Origin: CAZXCG01 sp964639205
Lineage (GTDB): Bacteria; Bacillota; Clostridia; Oscillospirales; Acutalibacteraceae
Assembly (NCBI GenBank): GCA_964639205.1
Contig: CAZXCG010000003.1
Location: 8,830 to 72,829 of the forward strand
DNA length: 64,000 nucleotides
Direction: 5' to 3'
Both the position numbers and the translations under genes were made by a program. Below are positions 33,406 to 42,255 of this stretch, in pieces (the first letter of the stretch is position 1; each line of letters opens with the position of its first letter). Below the pieces are notes generated by a model. The model was not told the origin of the DNA and did not search any database. It saw only the letters and a list, made by a program, of their open reading frames with translations.

Positions 33406-34683
33406 TTATTTTTCAACAACGGATGCTTCCACAAGATTCAAGGCTTTTTCGGCTTTAATGTCCAATGCAAGCCCTTCGGGATCAACAATGGATTTAACCT
33501 TTTCCGTTTCCATTTTATAAGCCTCTGCCAGTTTTTCGTATTCGGCGTTGATCTCCTCTTCGGTTGCCTGCAATTTTTCAAGCTCGGCAATCTTTTCCAA
33601 AGCAAGACGAAGCTTAACTCGTTTTTCGGCCTCCGGCTTATACATATTTTTGAGGGCTTGTGAATCCATATTCATATATTGCAGATATGTATTCATTTCA
33701 AGCCCCTGAGAACGCAGGCGCATATCAAACTCGCGGATCATCTCGTTTACCTTGTTGTCGTACATTTCCTCGGGAATCTCGCCCCGAACAAGAGAAATAA
33801 GCTTTTCCGCTATTTGGTTGCTTTTATCTTTTTTGGCCTCTTCCTCTAAACGTGTTTTAACTGTTTCTTTGATTTCAGCCTTATATTCGTCAACACTATC
33901 CTTCAAGCTTACATCTTTTACAAAATCGTCGTCAAGCTCCGGGAGAACTTTTTCTTTTATTTCGTGAAGTTTAATTTTAAATTCAGCTTCCTTGCCGGCA
34001 AATTCCTTTGCCTGATAATCTTCCGGGAAGGTTATTGAAATTGAAAATTCGTCGCCTGTATTGTGTCCGTATACCTGTTCCTCAAAGCCGGGAATAAACT
34101 GACCCGAACCGAGACTGAGACTGAAATTTTCGCCTTTGCCGCCGTCGAACGGTACTCCGCCGATTGAACCTTCATAATCTATAACGGCTATATCGCCGTT
34201 TTGGGCGGGTCTGTCATCAACAGTTACCATTCTGCTGTTGCGGTCGCGGACTTTATCAATCTCCTCATTAATAAGATCGTCTGTAACCTCTGTTGATTTT
34301 GGAGAGATCTCAATGCCCTTATAGCCGTCGATTTCAACTGCCGGTTCAACAACAACAGCCGCCTTGAATGTAAAGCCTTTGTCGCTTGCTTCCAGGGCTT
34401 CCAAAGTATTGACCGCTACAATCTTAATTTCTGCCTCTTTGGCGGCTGCTTCGAGCGCTTCGGGGTAGCAATCCTGCATAGCGTCGTCATAAAAAACATC
34501 CTTGCCGTAGAGTCTCTCGATCATTCCGCGGGGTGCTTTACCCTTACGGAATCCGGGCACATTGAATTTTTTGCACTGCCTTTTATAAACTTTATTAATT
34601 GCAGCAGCAAAGACTGCGCCGTCAACCGAAATTTCAAGTTCATGTTTATTTACATCTGTTTCCGTATGCTTTTTTAACTCCAT
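33406..34683 (-). CDS. tig: Trigger factor
   Basis: Ribosome-bound chaperone and prolyl isomerase meeting nascent chains. It is 425 aa from the ATG at 34683 (GGAGG upstream); the longer frame above it is not homologous. Ribosome-docking motif GFRKGKAPRGMIE is near residue 43; the FKBP-type domain (GDIAVIDYEGSIGGVPFDG...) spans about 150-245; the long C-terminal helical arms follow. It heads the tig-clpP-clpX-lon run. Confidence 0.96.
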   Translation of the reverse strand: MELKKHTETDVNKHELEISVDGAVFAAAINKVYKRQCKKFNVPGFRKGKAPRGMIERLYGKDVFYDDAMQDCYPEALEAAAKEAEIKIVAVNTLEALEASDKGFTFKAAVVVEPAVEIDGYKGIEISPKSTEVTDDLINEEIDKVRDRNSRMVTVDDRPAQNGDIAVIDYEGSIGGVPFDGGKGENFSLSLGSGQFIPGFEEQVYGHNTGDEFSISITFPEDYQAKEFAGKEAEFKIKLHEIKEKVLPELDDDFVKDVSLKDSVDEYKAEIKETVKTRLEEEAKKDKSNQIAEKLISLVRGEIPEEMYDNKVNEMIREFDMRLRSQGLEMNTYLQYMNMDSQALKNMYKPEAEKRVKLRLALEKIAELEKLQATEEEINAEYEKLAEAYKMETEKVKSIVDPEGLALDIKAEKALNLVEASVVEK

Positions 34684-34713
34684 TAATATTTTCCTCCTTG
34701 AAATAATGAACAA

Positions 34714-34742
34714 ATATTAGTATAACATATATTTTTATTCAA
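34714..34742 (-). promoter_or_regulatory. tig promoter
   Basis: Reading leftwards: TTGAAT (34742-34737), 17 bp, TAATAT (34719-34714). An overlapping extended -10 (TGTTATACT, with TATACT at 34724-34719) is an alternative. Confidence 0.55.
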
Positions 34743-34771
34743 TGCCATAGTTTTTTTATTTTTTTACCGAT

Positions 34772-35461
34772 TTAACGAATTAAAACAGGGCAAAAGCCGG
34801 TATTGTCACAAGCAATAAGCGAAAAATTTATGCTTTTATATTCACCGGTAACAGCCAAACGTCTGGCGGTTGATCCGTGAAGATGACCGTAAAAGCACTG
34901 TTTTACGTCATACTCAAAAAGAAGATTTAAAATTTCGGTGCATTCCGATATTCCGTAAACCGGCGGATAATGCAGAAAAACCAAGGGTTCCAGACCGCAT
35001 CCTTTTGCTTGCTCCAGCGATGTTTTAAGTCTGCCTGCTTCTCTGCTGATGATTTTAATATCCTCTTGCGATGAGGAATCTAAAGTCCAGCCGCGAGTGC
35101 CGCAAACAGCATACGGCGGAACTTCAAAGGAATTATTAAAAAGAATTGAAATTGTATTAAATTTGTTTTCGGCAAGGTAGCGTTCCATTTTTGACTTTGT
35201 TGACCACCAATAGTCATGATTACCTTTGAGCAATATTTTTTTCCCCGGAAGATTGTTTAAAAAGTGAAAATCCGTATAACATTCTTCAAGCTTCATTGCC
35301 CAAGATATATCTCCGGCAACCACAACCGTATCTTCGGGAGCTACAAGCCTTTTCCAGTTTTTCTCGATGCGCTGAACATAATCGCTCCACCCGGAGAAAA
35401 GATCCATAGGTTTATCGGTACCGAGCGAAAGATGCAAATCGGCAATTGCAAATAAAGCCAT
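34772..35461 (-). CDS. Calcineurin-like metallophosphoesterase
   Basis: Two-metal phosphoesterase, 229 aa. Metal ligands are visible in order: DLH (ADLHLS), GDISW, GNHDYWW, LHYPP and GHLHG. No signal peptide. It is of the YkuE/YvnB-like small cytoplasmic type; the substrate is unknown. Its ATG shares a base with the thrC stop, so it is translated from the thrC transcript, but no link to threonine chemistry is evident. Confidence 0.88.
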   Translation of the reverse strand: MALFAIADLHLSLGTDKPMDLFSGWSDYVQRIEKNWKRLVAPEDTVVVAGDISWAMKLEECYTDFHFLNNLPGKKILLKGNHDYWWSTKSKMERYLAENKFNTISILFNNSFEVPPYAVCGTRGWTLDSSSQEDIKIISREAGRLKTSLEQAKGCGLEPLVFLHYPPVYGISECTEILNLLFEYDVKQCFYGHLHGSTARRLAVTGEYKSINFSLIACDNTGFCPVLIR

Positions 35462-36969
35462 CAGAAAAGACCGAGAGCCTTCAAAACAAATTCGGGCATA
35501 TTTTCTGTTTTAACGGTATTATTGAAACGAACCTTTTTATCTCTTAAAGAAGCAAGCGGAAGCGGAATTTTGACGCCGGTATACGCGTTGAGAGCGTCCG
35601 CCTTATCAAAATCGCTTTCCGGCAGCGGATTATTCGGGGTCAAAGCTTCAAGTACAGCCTTGGAAAACTTATAGGGACTTGCGGTTGACGCGATAAGGCT
35701 CGGTGTTTTGTCGCCGGTTGAATCAACATAATCGCAGTATACCTTAACGGCAACCGCAGTATGGGTATCGCAAAGATAGCCCGATTGCTCATAAAGGGCT
35801 TTAATGGTTGCTTTAGTACTTGCGTCATCACAATATCCGCCGAAAAATAAATCTGAAATTCGGCGCTTTATCTCTTTTGAAACCTCGTAGCGACCTTCTG
35901 TTTTCAATTTATTCATCATAGCTGCGGTTTGTCCATCGTCGTTTCCTGAAAAGCGGTAAAGCAGACGCTCCAAATTACTGGACACAAGAATATCCATAGA
36001 CGGTGAAATTGTGGTGTGAAAAGGTCTGTTTTTATCATACACTCCTGTTGTAATAAAGTCCGTAAGCACGTTATTTTCATTTGAAGCGCATATGAATTTA
36101 TTAACGGGAAGCCCCATACAAGAAGCGTAATATGCCGCCAAAATATTGCCGAAATTGCCCGTAGGAACAGCAATGTTGATTTTATCGCCGTATTTAACAG
36201 CGCCGGAGTTTATCAAATCGCAATAGCCTGAAATATAGTAAACAATTTGCGGAAGCAAGCGACCCCAGTTGATAGAGTTGGCGCTGCTGAAAATCATATC
36301 GGCCTTTTTAAGTTTTTCCGATATTTCCTCCGCGGTGAATATGCTTTTAACCGCGGTTTGGGCATCGTCAAAATTCCCCTGAATGGCGCAAACCGTTACA
36401 TTTTCACCTTCTTGTGTATTCATCTGCCGTTTTTGCATATCGCTGACGCCGTCAACAGGATAAAAAACTATTATTTTTGTCTCGGCTACATCTTTAAACC
36501 CCTCAAGCGCGGCCTTGCCGGTATCTCCCGAAGTAGCTACGAGGATAACGGCCTGTTTACCGTCGTATTTTTTTTTCAAAGATTTTGTGAGCAGGTGGGG
36601 CAGTATCTGAAGCGCCATATCCTTAAAGGCTGAAGTTGGACCGTGCCAAAGCTCCATAATATTAAGAGATTTCCCGTCGAGTTCTTTAACCGCTATCGGT
36701 GTAGGATTATTGCTTCCGAATTTTGCAGCCGTATATGCAAGATCCACACAATCGGCTATCTCTTCGTCGGTGAAATCGGTGAGAAAATCCGCAAGTATTT
36801 TTTTTGCCCTGCCGTTATAATCAAGCTTAAGAAAAGAGGAAAAAGTACCGCCGTCATATTTTGGGAGCGACTGAGGCACAAAAAGCCCGCCATCTTCTGA
36901 AATTCCCTGTGCAATAGCTTGTGCGGCCGAGACCACGCGGGAGTTATCCCTTGTACTGTTGTAAAGCAT
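35461..36969 (-). CDS. thrC: Threonine synthase
   Basis: PLP enzyme converting O-phosphohomoserine to threonine, 502 aa, the long yeast/E. coli-like type. MLYNSTRDNS start (ATG 36969, eight bases after AAGGA; the TTG just before is not needed), GPTSAFKDMALQ with the PLP lysine, VATSGDTGKAALEGF and SANSINWGRLLPQI are diagnostic. It has its own promoter inside the end of the dipeptidase gene and is followed by a metallophosphoesterase. Confidence 0.96.
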   Translation of the reverse strand: MLYNSTRDNSRVVSAAQAIAQGISEDGGLFVPQSLPKYDGGTFSSFLKLDYNGRAKKILADFLTDFTDEEIADCVDLAYTAAKFGSNNPTPIAVKELDGKSLNIMELWHGPTSAFKDMALQILPHLLTKSLKKKYDGKQAVILVATSGDTGKAALEGFKDVAETKIIVFYPVDGVSDMQKRQMNTQEGENVTVCAIQGNFDDAQTAVKSIFTAEEISEKLKKADMIFSSANSINWGRLLPQIVYYISGYCDLINSGAVKYGDKINIAVPTGNFGNILAAYYASCMGLPVNKFICASNENNVLTDFITTGVYDKNRPFHTTISPSMDILVSSNLERLLYRFSGNDDGQTAAMMNKLKTEGRYEVSKEIKRRISDLFFGGYCDDASTKATIKALYEQSGYLCDTHTAVAVKVYCDYVDSTGDKTPSLIASTASPYKFSKAVLEALTPNNPLPESDFDKADALNAYTGVKIPLPLASLRDKKVRFNNTVKTENMPEFVLKALGLF

Positions 36970-37027
36970 CAAACCAATCCTTTCGCATTCTTATATAAAC
37001 CGACATGGGCAGTTATTGAACTTAGTT

Positions 37028-37056
37028 ATTTTACAATAAATTTTATTAAATGTCAA
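37028..37056 (-). promoter_or_regulatory. thrC promoter
   Basis: Reading leftwards: TTGACA (37056-37051), 17 bp, TAAAAT (37033-37028). The -35 box lies in the last codons of the dipeptidase gene. The leader is about 50 bases, with no T-box. Confidence 0.8.
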
Positions 37057-37969
37057 AATAATCAACAAAAAAATCCCGAGCATTTTCAAAAAAGAGCCTG
37101 TCTAAAAGCGCCTCACTGTAATTGAGACGCAAAAAAGCATTATATAGACTTGAAATTCCGTCTATCGAAGAAATATCGGCGGGAACGTCGCAGCCGTCAA
37201 AGTCACTCCCGAAAGAAAGCGTCTTCTCCCCTCCCAAAGAAAGAAAATGCTCGGTATGGCGGATAATATCGTTTATTCCGGCATTCTCAGGCTTATTGTT
37301 TAAAAACATATCGCAAAAATTTATTCCTACAATTCCGCCCGACTGTTTAATTAATTTAAATTGCTCATCAGTGAGATTGCGGTTATGTTCTGTGCAAGCC
37401 CTTGAATTGGAATGCGTTGCAATAAACGGTCTGCGGGCAAGCTCTGCAACGTCGTAAAACAAAGGTACGCCGGCATGAGAAACGTCTATAACGATTTTGC
37501 AGCTTTCCAAAGCGCGCACTGCTTTTTTACCGAATTCGGTTATTCCTCCGGGAGAAAGAACGCCGGCGCCGTCGCCAATAGAATTTCTGCCGTTCCAAGT
37601 GAGAGTCAAAACCTTCACATCAGCTTTTTTTAATTCATAGATTTTTTCAATACTTTCTCCTATAAGCGAAGCGTTTTCAACGGTAAGGATTACAGAAGGA
37701 TTAGCAGCGTTCAATATATCTGCGGCGCAGCTTACCAAAGGAATATCCGATGCGTCAAGCTCCGACATAAGTTTAAAATGCGCACGGTTAAAAAGCGCAA
37801 ATCCCTCTTCCGGCGAAAGCTCATCGGGAATCCAAACCGCCATGCATTGCAGCCAGCTTGTAAAATCCTTCCCTCTGTTCAGCGAAAGCTGAAACTCAGT
37901 TTCAAATAAAGTTTTATTTTCAGCAAGGGCACGGTAGAGTGTGTCGCAATGTAAATCAAAAAACCGCAT
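37046..37969 (-). CDS. Membrane-dipeptidase-like peptidase (family M19)
   Basis: Zinc dipeptidase of the renal dipeptidase family, 307 aa. Start taken at ATG 37969 behind GGTGGG. Metal ligands: HCD in FFDLHCDTLY, VENASL glutamate, IDVSHAG and ATHSNSRA histidines, and FGSDFDG aspartate. No signal peptide, so probably a cytoplasmic enzyme cleaving D/L-dipeptides, possibly in wall recycling. It overlaps yraN by 14 nt. Confidence 0.9.
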   Translation of the reverse strand: MRFFDLHCDTLYRALAENKTLFETEFQLSLNRGKDFTSWLQCMAVWIPDELSPEEGFALFNRAHFKLMSELDASDIPLVSCAADILNAANPSVILTVENASLIGESIEKIYELKKADVKVLTLTWNGRNSIGDGAGVLSPGGITEFGKKAVRALESCKIVIDVSHAGVPLFYDVAELARRPFIATHSNSRACTEHNRNLTDEQFKLIKQSGGIVGINFCDMFLNNKPENAGINDIIRHTEHFLSLGGEKTLSFGSDFDGCDVPADISSIDGISSLYNAFLRLNYSEALLDRLFFENARDFFVDYFDI

Positions 37970-38348
37970 ATGTCCCACCTTGAGTAAAAGCGTTTTCAAT
38001 GTGATTAATACTGATTTTTTTAAGATTAACCGGATTAATTATAACTTCGATAATATCAAAGCGCGGCTGTAGCTTTATATGATTTTCTTTTATATAGCAA
38101 TACGCGGTTTTAATTATTCTGATTTGTTTGGCTTTTCCCACAGATTCTGCGGGAGAAATTTTGTAATTATCGGATCTGGTGCGAACCTCAATAAATGCTA
38201 TTATATTACGCTTGACTGCAATAATATCGATTTCTCCGAAATAACTGCGGTATTGCAGATCTAAAATTTTGTAGAATCTGCGCCGCAAATAGCTTTTGGC
38301 TATTTTTTCGCCGGCATTTCCGACTGTGATTGTACTGTAGCTGCTCAT
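37956..38348 (-). CDS. yraN: UPF0102 family protein YraN, predicted endonuclease fold
   Basis: A 130-aa protein of the UPF0102 family. The Holliday-junction-resolvase-like nuclease core is visible: GEKIAKSYLRRRFYKILD, then YFGEIDIIAV (Asp) and FIEVRTR (Glu), where K is usual in the VEVK motif. Its biochemical role is not established. It is found next to rnhB as in many bacteria (4-nt overlap) and overlaps the dipeptidase. Confidence 0.9.
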   Translation of the reverse strand: MSSYSTITVGNAGEKIAKSYLRRRFYKILDLQYRSYFGEIDIIAVKRNIIAFIEVRTRSDNYKISPAESVGKAKQIRIIKTAYCYIKENHIKLQPRFDIIEVIINPVNLKKISINHIENAFTQGGTYAVF

Positions 38349-38962
38349 TTTAATATATTTTTCAGGAAGCTCTTACGATGAATTTCGCACGGACCGTATT
38401 TGAGGAGCATTTCGGTGTGGAGCTTTGTGCCATAGCCCTTATGCTTTTCAAATTTATACTGCGGATATTTATCGGCGTATTCCAGCATAAGCCTGTCTCT
38501 GGTTACCTTTGCTAAAATTGATGCGCAGGCTATAGACATTGAGCGTGCGTCGCCTTTTACAATACACTCGGCATCTATACCGAGCGAAGGAAGACGGTTA
38601 CCGTCCACCATGGCAAAATCCGGGCGTATCCGGAGTTTATCAAGGGCGCGCCTCATAGCCAGCATCGCGGCGTTTAAAATGTTAATTTCTTCTATTTCTT
38701 CAACTTCGGCAAAAGCAATGCCGTAAGCAATTGACTGCTCCTTTATTACATCGTATAAAAGTTCACGTTTTTTTTCGCTTAATTTTTTAGAATCGTTTGC
38801 GCCTTCTATTATGAACCCACGGGGTAATATAACCGCCGCCGCGCAAACGGGACCTGCAAGCGGTCCTCTGCCCGCCTCGTCTATTCCGCAAACGCGGCTG
38901 TAACCCCGGGAGTAAGCCTCATTTTCAAATTTAAGCCAATCTATATGTTCTGTCTGTTTCAT
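38345..38962 (-). CDS. rnhB: Ribonuclease HII
   Basis: Removes ribonucleotides and RNA-DNA junctions from DNA, 205 aa. DEAGRGPLAGPV with the first catalytic Asp/Glu, FAMVDGNRL and SIACASILAKVTRDRLM are typical. It lies three bases behind rbgA and overlaps yraN; rbgA-rnhB is a conserved Firmicutes pair. Confidence 0.96.
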   Translation of the reverse strand: MKQTEHIDWLKFENEAYSRGYSRVCGIDEAGRGPLAGPVCAAAVILPRGFIIEGANDSKKLSEKKRELLYDVIKEQSIAYGIAFAEVEEIEEINILNAAMLAMRRALDKLRIRPDFAMVDGNRLPSLGIDAECIVKGDARSMSIACASILAKVTRDRLMLEYADKYPQYKFEKHKGYGTKLHTEMLLKYGPCEIHRKSFLKNILK

Positions 38963-38965
38963 ATT

Positions 38966-39844
38966 TTACACACCTAATCGCGGGGGCTCTTCCAAGGTTA
39001 TTCTGCCGAGTTTAGCCGCGCGGAACTCGTCGATAACCATAACAGAGGCTCTCTCGGTATCGGTTTGACCCCCTGAAATCAGCATTCCTCTCTTTTTTGC
39101 CGCAAGCTTGAGTATCTCGTATCCTGAAAGACCTTCTGTCTCTGATTTTTCAAGCTTAAGACGTTCGTAAAATTCCCTGCGCTGCAAAGAATTCAGAAGC
39201 TCCAGCAAGCGGCACGAAAGCTGTTCGGTATCCATAATCCTGTCTGTTACCGCTCCGGTAAATGCAAGGCGCTCGCCTACTGCTTTATCGTCAAATTTAG
39301 GCCACAAAACCCCGGGAGTGTCCAAAAGCTCAAAACCTTTTGTTACAGTAAACCACTGGTTTCCGCGCGTGACTCCGGGTCTGTCTTCGGTTTTTGCGCG
39401 CTTCTGACCCGACATACGGTTTATAAACGTAGACTTTCCGACGTTAGGTATACCTACAGCCATAACCCGAACGGTTCTGTTTTTCATTCCCTTTGACTGC
39501 CAAGCTCTTATTTTGTCTGCAAGCAGCGTCTTTACCGCAGGTATGAAATTGTTTAACCCTTTGCCGGATTTACAGTCAACAGGAATTGCAATAATTTTTT
39601 TTGTTCGGTAGAACTCGATCCATTTTGCCGTAAGCGCCGGATCCGCCATATCACACTTGTTCATAAGTATTACGCGCGGCTTGTTTTGAATAAGCTGATC
39701 AAGATCCGGATTACGGCTGCTAACAGGTATTCTTGCATCTATAATTTCAGCTACAGCGTCGACAAGCTTGAGAGATTCGGCAATTTTCCTTTTTGTTTTG
39801 GTCATATGACCCGGAAACCACTGAATATTTTGTATTTCACTCAT
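38966..39844 (-). CDS. rbgA: Ribosome biogenesis GTPase RbgA/YlqF
   Basis: Circularly permuted GTPase for late 50S assembly (uL16 incorporation), 292 aa. Order is permuted as expected: MNKCDM (G4) near residue 61, then GIPNVGKSTFINRM (G1) and DTPGVLWP (G3). N-terminal IQWFPGHMTKTKR is diagnostic. It lies between lepB and rnhB, an order also seen in Bacillus. Confidence 0.96.
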   Translation of the reverse strand: MSEIQNIQWFPGHMTKTKRKIAESLKLVDAVAEIIDARIPVSSRNPDLDQLIQNKPRVILMNKCDMADPALTAKWIEFYRTKKIIAIPVDCKSGKGLNNFIPAVKTLLADKIRAWQSKGMKNRTVRVMAVGIPNVGKSTFINRMSGQKRAKTEDRPGVTRGNQWFTVTKGFELLDTPGVLWPKFDDKAVGERLAFTGAVTDRIMDTEQLSCRLLELLNSLQRREFYERLKLEKSETEGLSGYEILKLAAKKRGMLISGGQTDTERASVMVIDEFRAAKLGRITLEEPPRLGV

Positions 39845-39854
39845 ATTTCACCTA

Positions 39855-40505
39855 TCAGTACAGGTATTTAATATGGCTGAAAGGGCTTATTACAACCTGA
39901 GCTTTTCCGATAATATCGTCAACCGGAATTAATCCCACGTCACTGTTTCGGCTGTCCAAGGAAACCCTGCGATTATCTCCCATAACAAAAACATAGCCTT
40001 CGGGAATAACCTCGGGAATATCCCAATTGCCCTGTTGAGTTGTGGGATCCTTAATATAAGGTTCGTTAAGGATTACCCCGTCAACAATAACCTGCGCCTT
40101 TTCGTAATCGATTTTTATTGTTTGCCCCGCAGTGGCGATAATTCGTTTGATAATGGTTTTATTAAGATTACCGCCGTGCGCTATTGCAACAATGTCACCG
40201 TTTTGAGGAGTATAATTGAATGTGGTCAAAATAGCTCTGTCAAGATTAATTAAAGTATCGTTCATAGAATCGCCATCGATTGTAACAAGTCTGACTGCAA
40301 AGGATAAAATCAATACAACCACCGAAACGGCAAAAAGCATTGATTTTAACCAATCATAAGCAAAAGCGGTAGCTTTGGAATGAGCCGGTTTTACGGCTTC
40401 AGCTGCAAAAGCGCTTATATCCTCTTCCTCATCAACGATATGCTCAATATCTTCGGAGTATGAAAAAATTTCTTCCCGGTTGATATTTTCAAACTTTTCA
40501 TCCAC
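39855..40505 (-). CDS. lepB: Signal peptidase I
   Basis: Membrane serine protease removing signal peptides, 216 aa. An acidic cytoplasmic tail of about 55 residues precedes a single membrane helix (about 62-85). The catalytic Ser is in DGDSMNDTL and the Lys in IIKRIIATAGQ; GYVFVMGDNRRVSLDSR is box E. The long acidic tail is an addition to the minimal protein. It is first gene of the lepB-rbgA-rnhB-yraN-dipeptidase run, behind a promoter and a long leader. Confidence 0.95.
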   Translation of the reverse strand: MDEKFENINREEIFSYSEDIEHIVDEEEDISAFAAEAVKPAHSKATAFAYDWLKSMLFAVSVVVLILSFAVRLVTIDGDSMNDTLINLDRAILTTFNYTPQNGDIVAIAHGGNLNKTIIKRIIATAGQTIKIDYEKAQVIVDGVILNEPYIKDPTTQQGNWDIPEVIPEGYVFVMGDNRRVSLDSRNSDVGLIPVDDIIGKAQVVISPFSHIKYLY

Positions 40506-40677
40506 TTAAATCATATCCTTTCTAAGCGCTGTATTTTATATCTCGGCAGGACTGAGACATGACAGGTTAAAATGAGCAGACAAGAGACTTTCAATGTGTG
40601 CTGAGTCGGCTTACCTCCACCTGCTGTTTAAGTCATGCACATGACCTGATAAGCTGAATATGTACAATACAGCATAT
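40506..40677 (-). other. Unexplained ~170-nt 5' leader of lepB
   Basis: Transcribed region from the predicted start point to lepB. It contains GTCATG-CA-type palindromic stretches (GTCATGTGCATGAC at 40633-40646) and complementary segments, but I could not match it to a known riboswitch or ribosomal leader. No reading frame of note. Confidence 0.45.
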
Positions 40678-40683
40678 GCAAAT

Positions 40684-40712
40684 ATTATAAAACAAATAAG
40701 AAAAGATTACAA
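40684..40712 (-). promoter_or_regulatory. lepB promoter
   Basis: Reading leftwards: TTGTAA (40712-40707), 17 bp, TATAAT (40689-40684), a strong match. It lies between the rplS terminator and the leader. Confidence 0.75.
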
Positions 40713-40768
40713 TACAAAAATCCGTTAAACTGCAGTTTCCGGATTATTTTATCAGTATCTTTAAAAAT

Positions 40769-40799
40769 AAAAGGGAAACTGCAAGACAGTCTCCCTTTT
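40769..40799 (-). terminator. rplS terminator
   Basis: On the - strand: AAAAGGGAGACTG, TCTTG, CAGTTTCCCTTTT and then ATTTTTA; 13-bp stem with one G-U pair, 4 bases after the rplS stop. Confidence 0.9.
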
Positions 40800-40803
40800 T
40801 GGA

Positions 40804-41151
40804 TTATTTGCGGATTTGTTCTTTAACCTTGGCGGCTTTACCCACTCTGTTGCGCAGATAATAAAGCTTGCTTCTGCGAACTTTACCGCGTCTTACGATT
40901 GTTACATCTTTAACATTCGGCGAATGAATCGGGAAAACTCTTTCAACGCCAACGCCGTATGAAACACGTCTGACGGTGAAAGTCTCCGAAATGCCGCTGC
41001 CTTTGCGAGCAATTACAGTGCCTTCGAATACCTGTATTCTTTCTCTTTCGCCTTCACGAATATTTACCGAAATTCTTACGGTATCGCCCACCCTGAATTG
41101 CGGGAGCTCGCTCTTCATTGAATCCGCCGCAATCGATTTTAATGCGTCCAT
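40804..41151 (-). CDS. rplS: 50S ribosomal protein L19
   Basis: Structural protein at the 30S-50S interface, 115 aa. RVGDTVRISVNIREGERERIQVFEG and VERVFPIHSPNV are conserved. AGGAGG precedes the ATG. It is monocistronic, with its own promoter and terminator. The leader has small hairpins (CGGC-TTT-GCCG and TGCCG-TTT-CGGCA, 41185-41230), which could be an autoregulatory site but this is not shown. Confidence 0.97.
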   Translation of the reverse strand: MDALKSIAADSMKSELPQFRVGDTVRISVNIREGERERIQVFEGTVIARKGSGISETFTVRRVSYGVGVERVFPIHSPNVKDVTIVRRGKVRRSKLYYLRNRVGKAAKVKEQIRK

Positions 41152-41275
41152 TACAAATCCTCCTAAAATTCCAGATATTCATGCCGAAACGGCAGAGGAC
41201 TATCCGCTTCAAAATGACGGCAAAGCCGTTATTTGAACCCCATTGGTAATGTCCAACGGATTCAAACGCTTAAAT

Positions 41276-41304
41276 ATTTTATCATAAAACTTTGAAAAAA
41301 GCAA
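41276..41304 (-). promoter_or_regulatory. rplS promoter
   Basis: Reading leftwards: TTGCTT (41304-41299), 17 bp, TAAAAT (41281-41276) with an extended-type TG. Leader is about 120 bases. Confidence 0.7.
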
Positions 41305-41328
41305 GCAAAATTTTTCATTTGACTAAAA

Positions 41329-42255
41329 TCAAGGAATGTTCTTAAGCAGAAAAAGAAAATCCTGAAAATATTGCGGCAATTCGGAGATAAATTCCATATA
41401 TTTGCCGGTACATGGGTGAATAAAGCCTATCTGTTTTGCGTGCAGACACTGCCCCTTGAAGCCCTGATTTGGAAGAATTCTGCCACCGTAAACCGTATCT
41501 CCCGCAAGAGAGTGACCGCAATAAGCCATATGCACCCGGATTTGATGTGTTCTCCCGGTTTCGAGACGGCAGGAAATGTGACTGAAACCTTTATATTCGT
41601 CAATAACGGAGTAATGTGTTACAGCATTGCGGGAGCTTTTTAATGTTACCGCCATTTTTTTCCTGTCAGCAGGATTCCTACCTATGGGGGCGTTTACCGT
41701 TCCGGTTTTTTCACGAAAATGGCCCGTGGCGACTGCTTCATAAGCACGTGTAAAAGTGTGGGCTTTAATTTGCTCGGCAAGAGCTTTGTGCGATATATCA
41801 TTTTTAGCCGCAATAAGCAGACCGCTTGTATCTTTATCGATGCGGTGAACTATTCCCGGGCGCATAACTCCGTTGATGCCGGAAAGACTGCTTTTACAAT
41901 GATACAAAAGCGCATTAACCAAAGTGCCGCTGTAATTCCCGGGGGCGGGATGTACAACCATTCCCTTGGGTTTGTTTACAACAATAACATCCTGATCCTC
42001 ATAAACAATATTAAGCGGAATATTTTCCGGCTCGACTGAATATTCTTTGGGCTCCGGCAAAAAAAGCTCTATGCTTTCTCCCCCTCGAAGCCTGTAATTT
42101 TTTGCTGAGAGGACGCCGTTTACGGTAACAGAGCCCTCCTCAATCATGGCTGAGAGGGCGCTTCTGGAAATATTCGGCATGTTAACCGCCAAAAATTTAT
42201 CCAGTCGCTCTCCGCTGTGCCGATCATCCGGTAAAAAAGTAAAATGCTCACCCAT
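41329..42255 (-). CDS. RluA/RluD-family 23S rRNA pseudouridine synthase
   Basis: Pseudouridine synthase, 308 aa. An N-terminal S4 domain (ERLDKFLAVNMPNISRSALS) is followed by the catalytic domain; the Asp motif reads GIVHRIDKDTSGLL (HRLDxxTSG type). RTHQIRVHMAYCGHSLAGD closes the active site. It overlaps lspA by 8 nt, an lspA-rluD arrangement common in Firmicutes. The exact rRNA target among RluD-like sites is not certain. Confidence 0.92.
   Translation of the reverse strand: MGEHFTFLPDDRHSGERLDKFLAVNMPNISRSALSAMIEEGSVTVNGVLSAKNYRLRGGESIELFLPEPKEYSVEPENIPLNIVYEDQDVIVVNKPKGMVVHPAPGNYSGTLVNALLYHCKSSLSGINGVMRPGIVHRIDKDTSGLLIAAKNDISHKALAEQIKAHTFTRAYEAVATGHFREKTGTVNAPIGRNPADRKKMAVTLKSSRNAVTHYSVIDEYKGFSHISCRLETGRTHQIRVHMAYCGHSLAGDTVYGGRILPNQGFKGQCLHAKQIGFIHPCTGKYMEFISELPQYFQDFLFLLKNIP

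Noticed and set aside
40541..40670. CTGAGA and ACCTGAT strings on the + strand recalling a TPP riboswitch
   Set aside because: Order, spacing and the rest of the consensus do not fit, and no + strand gene lies downstream.
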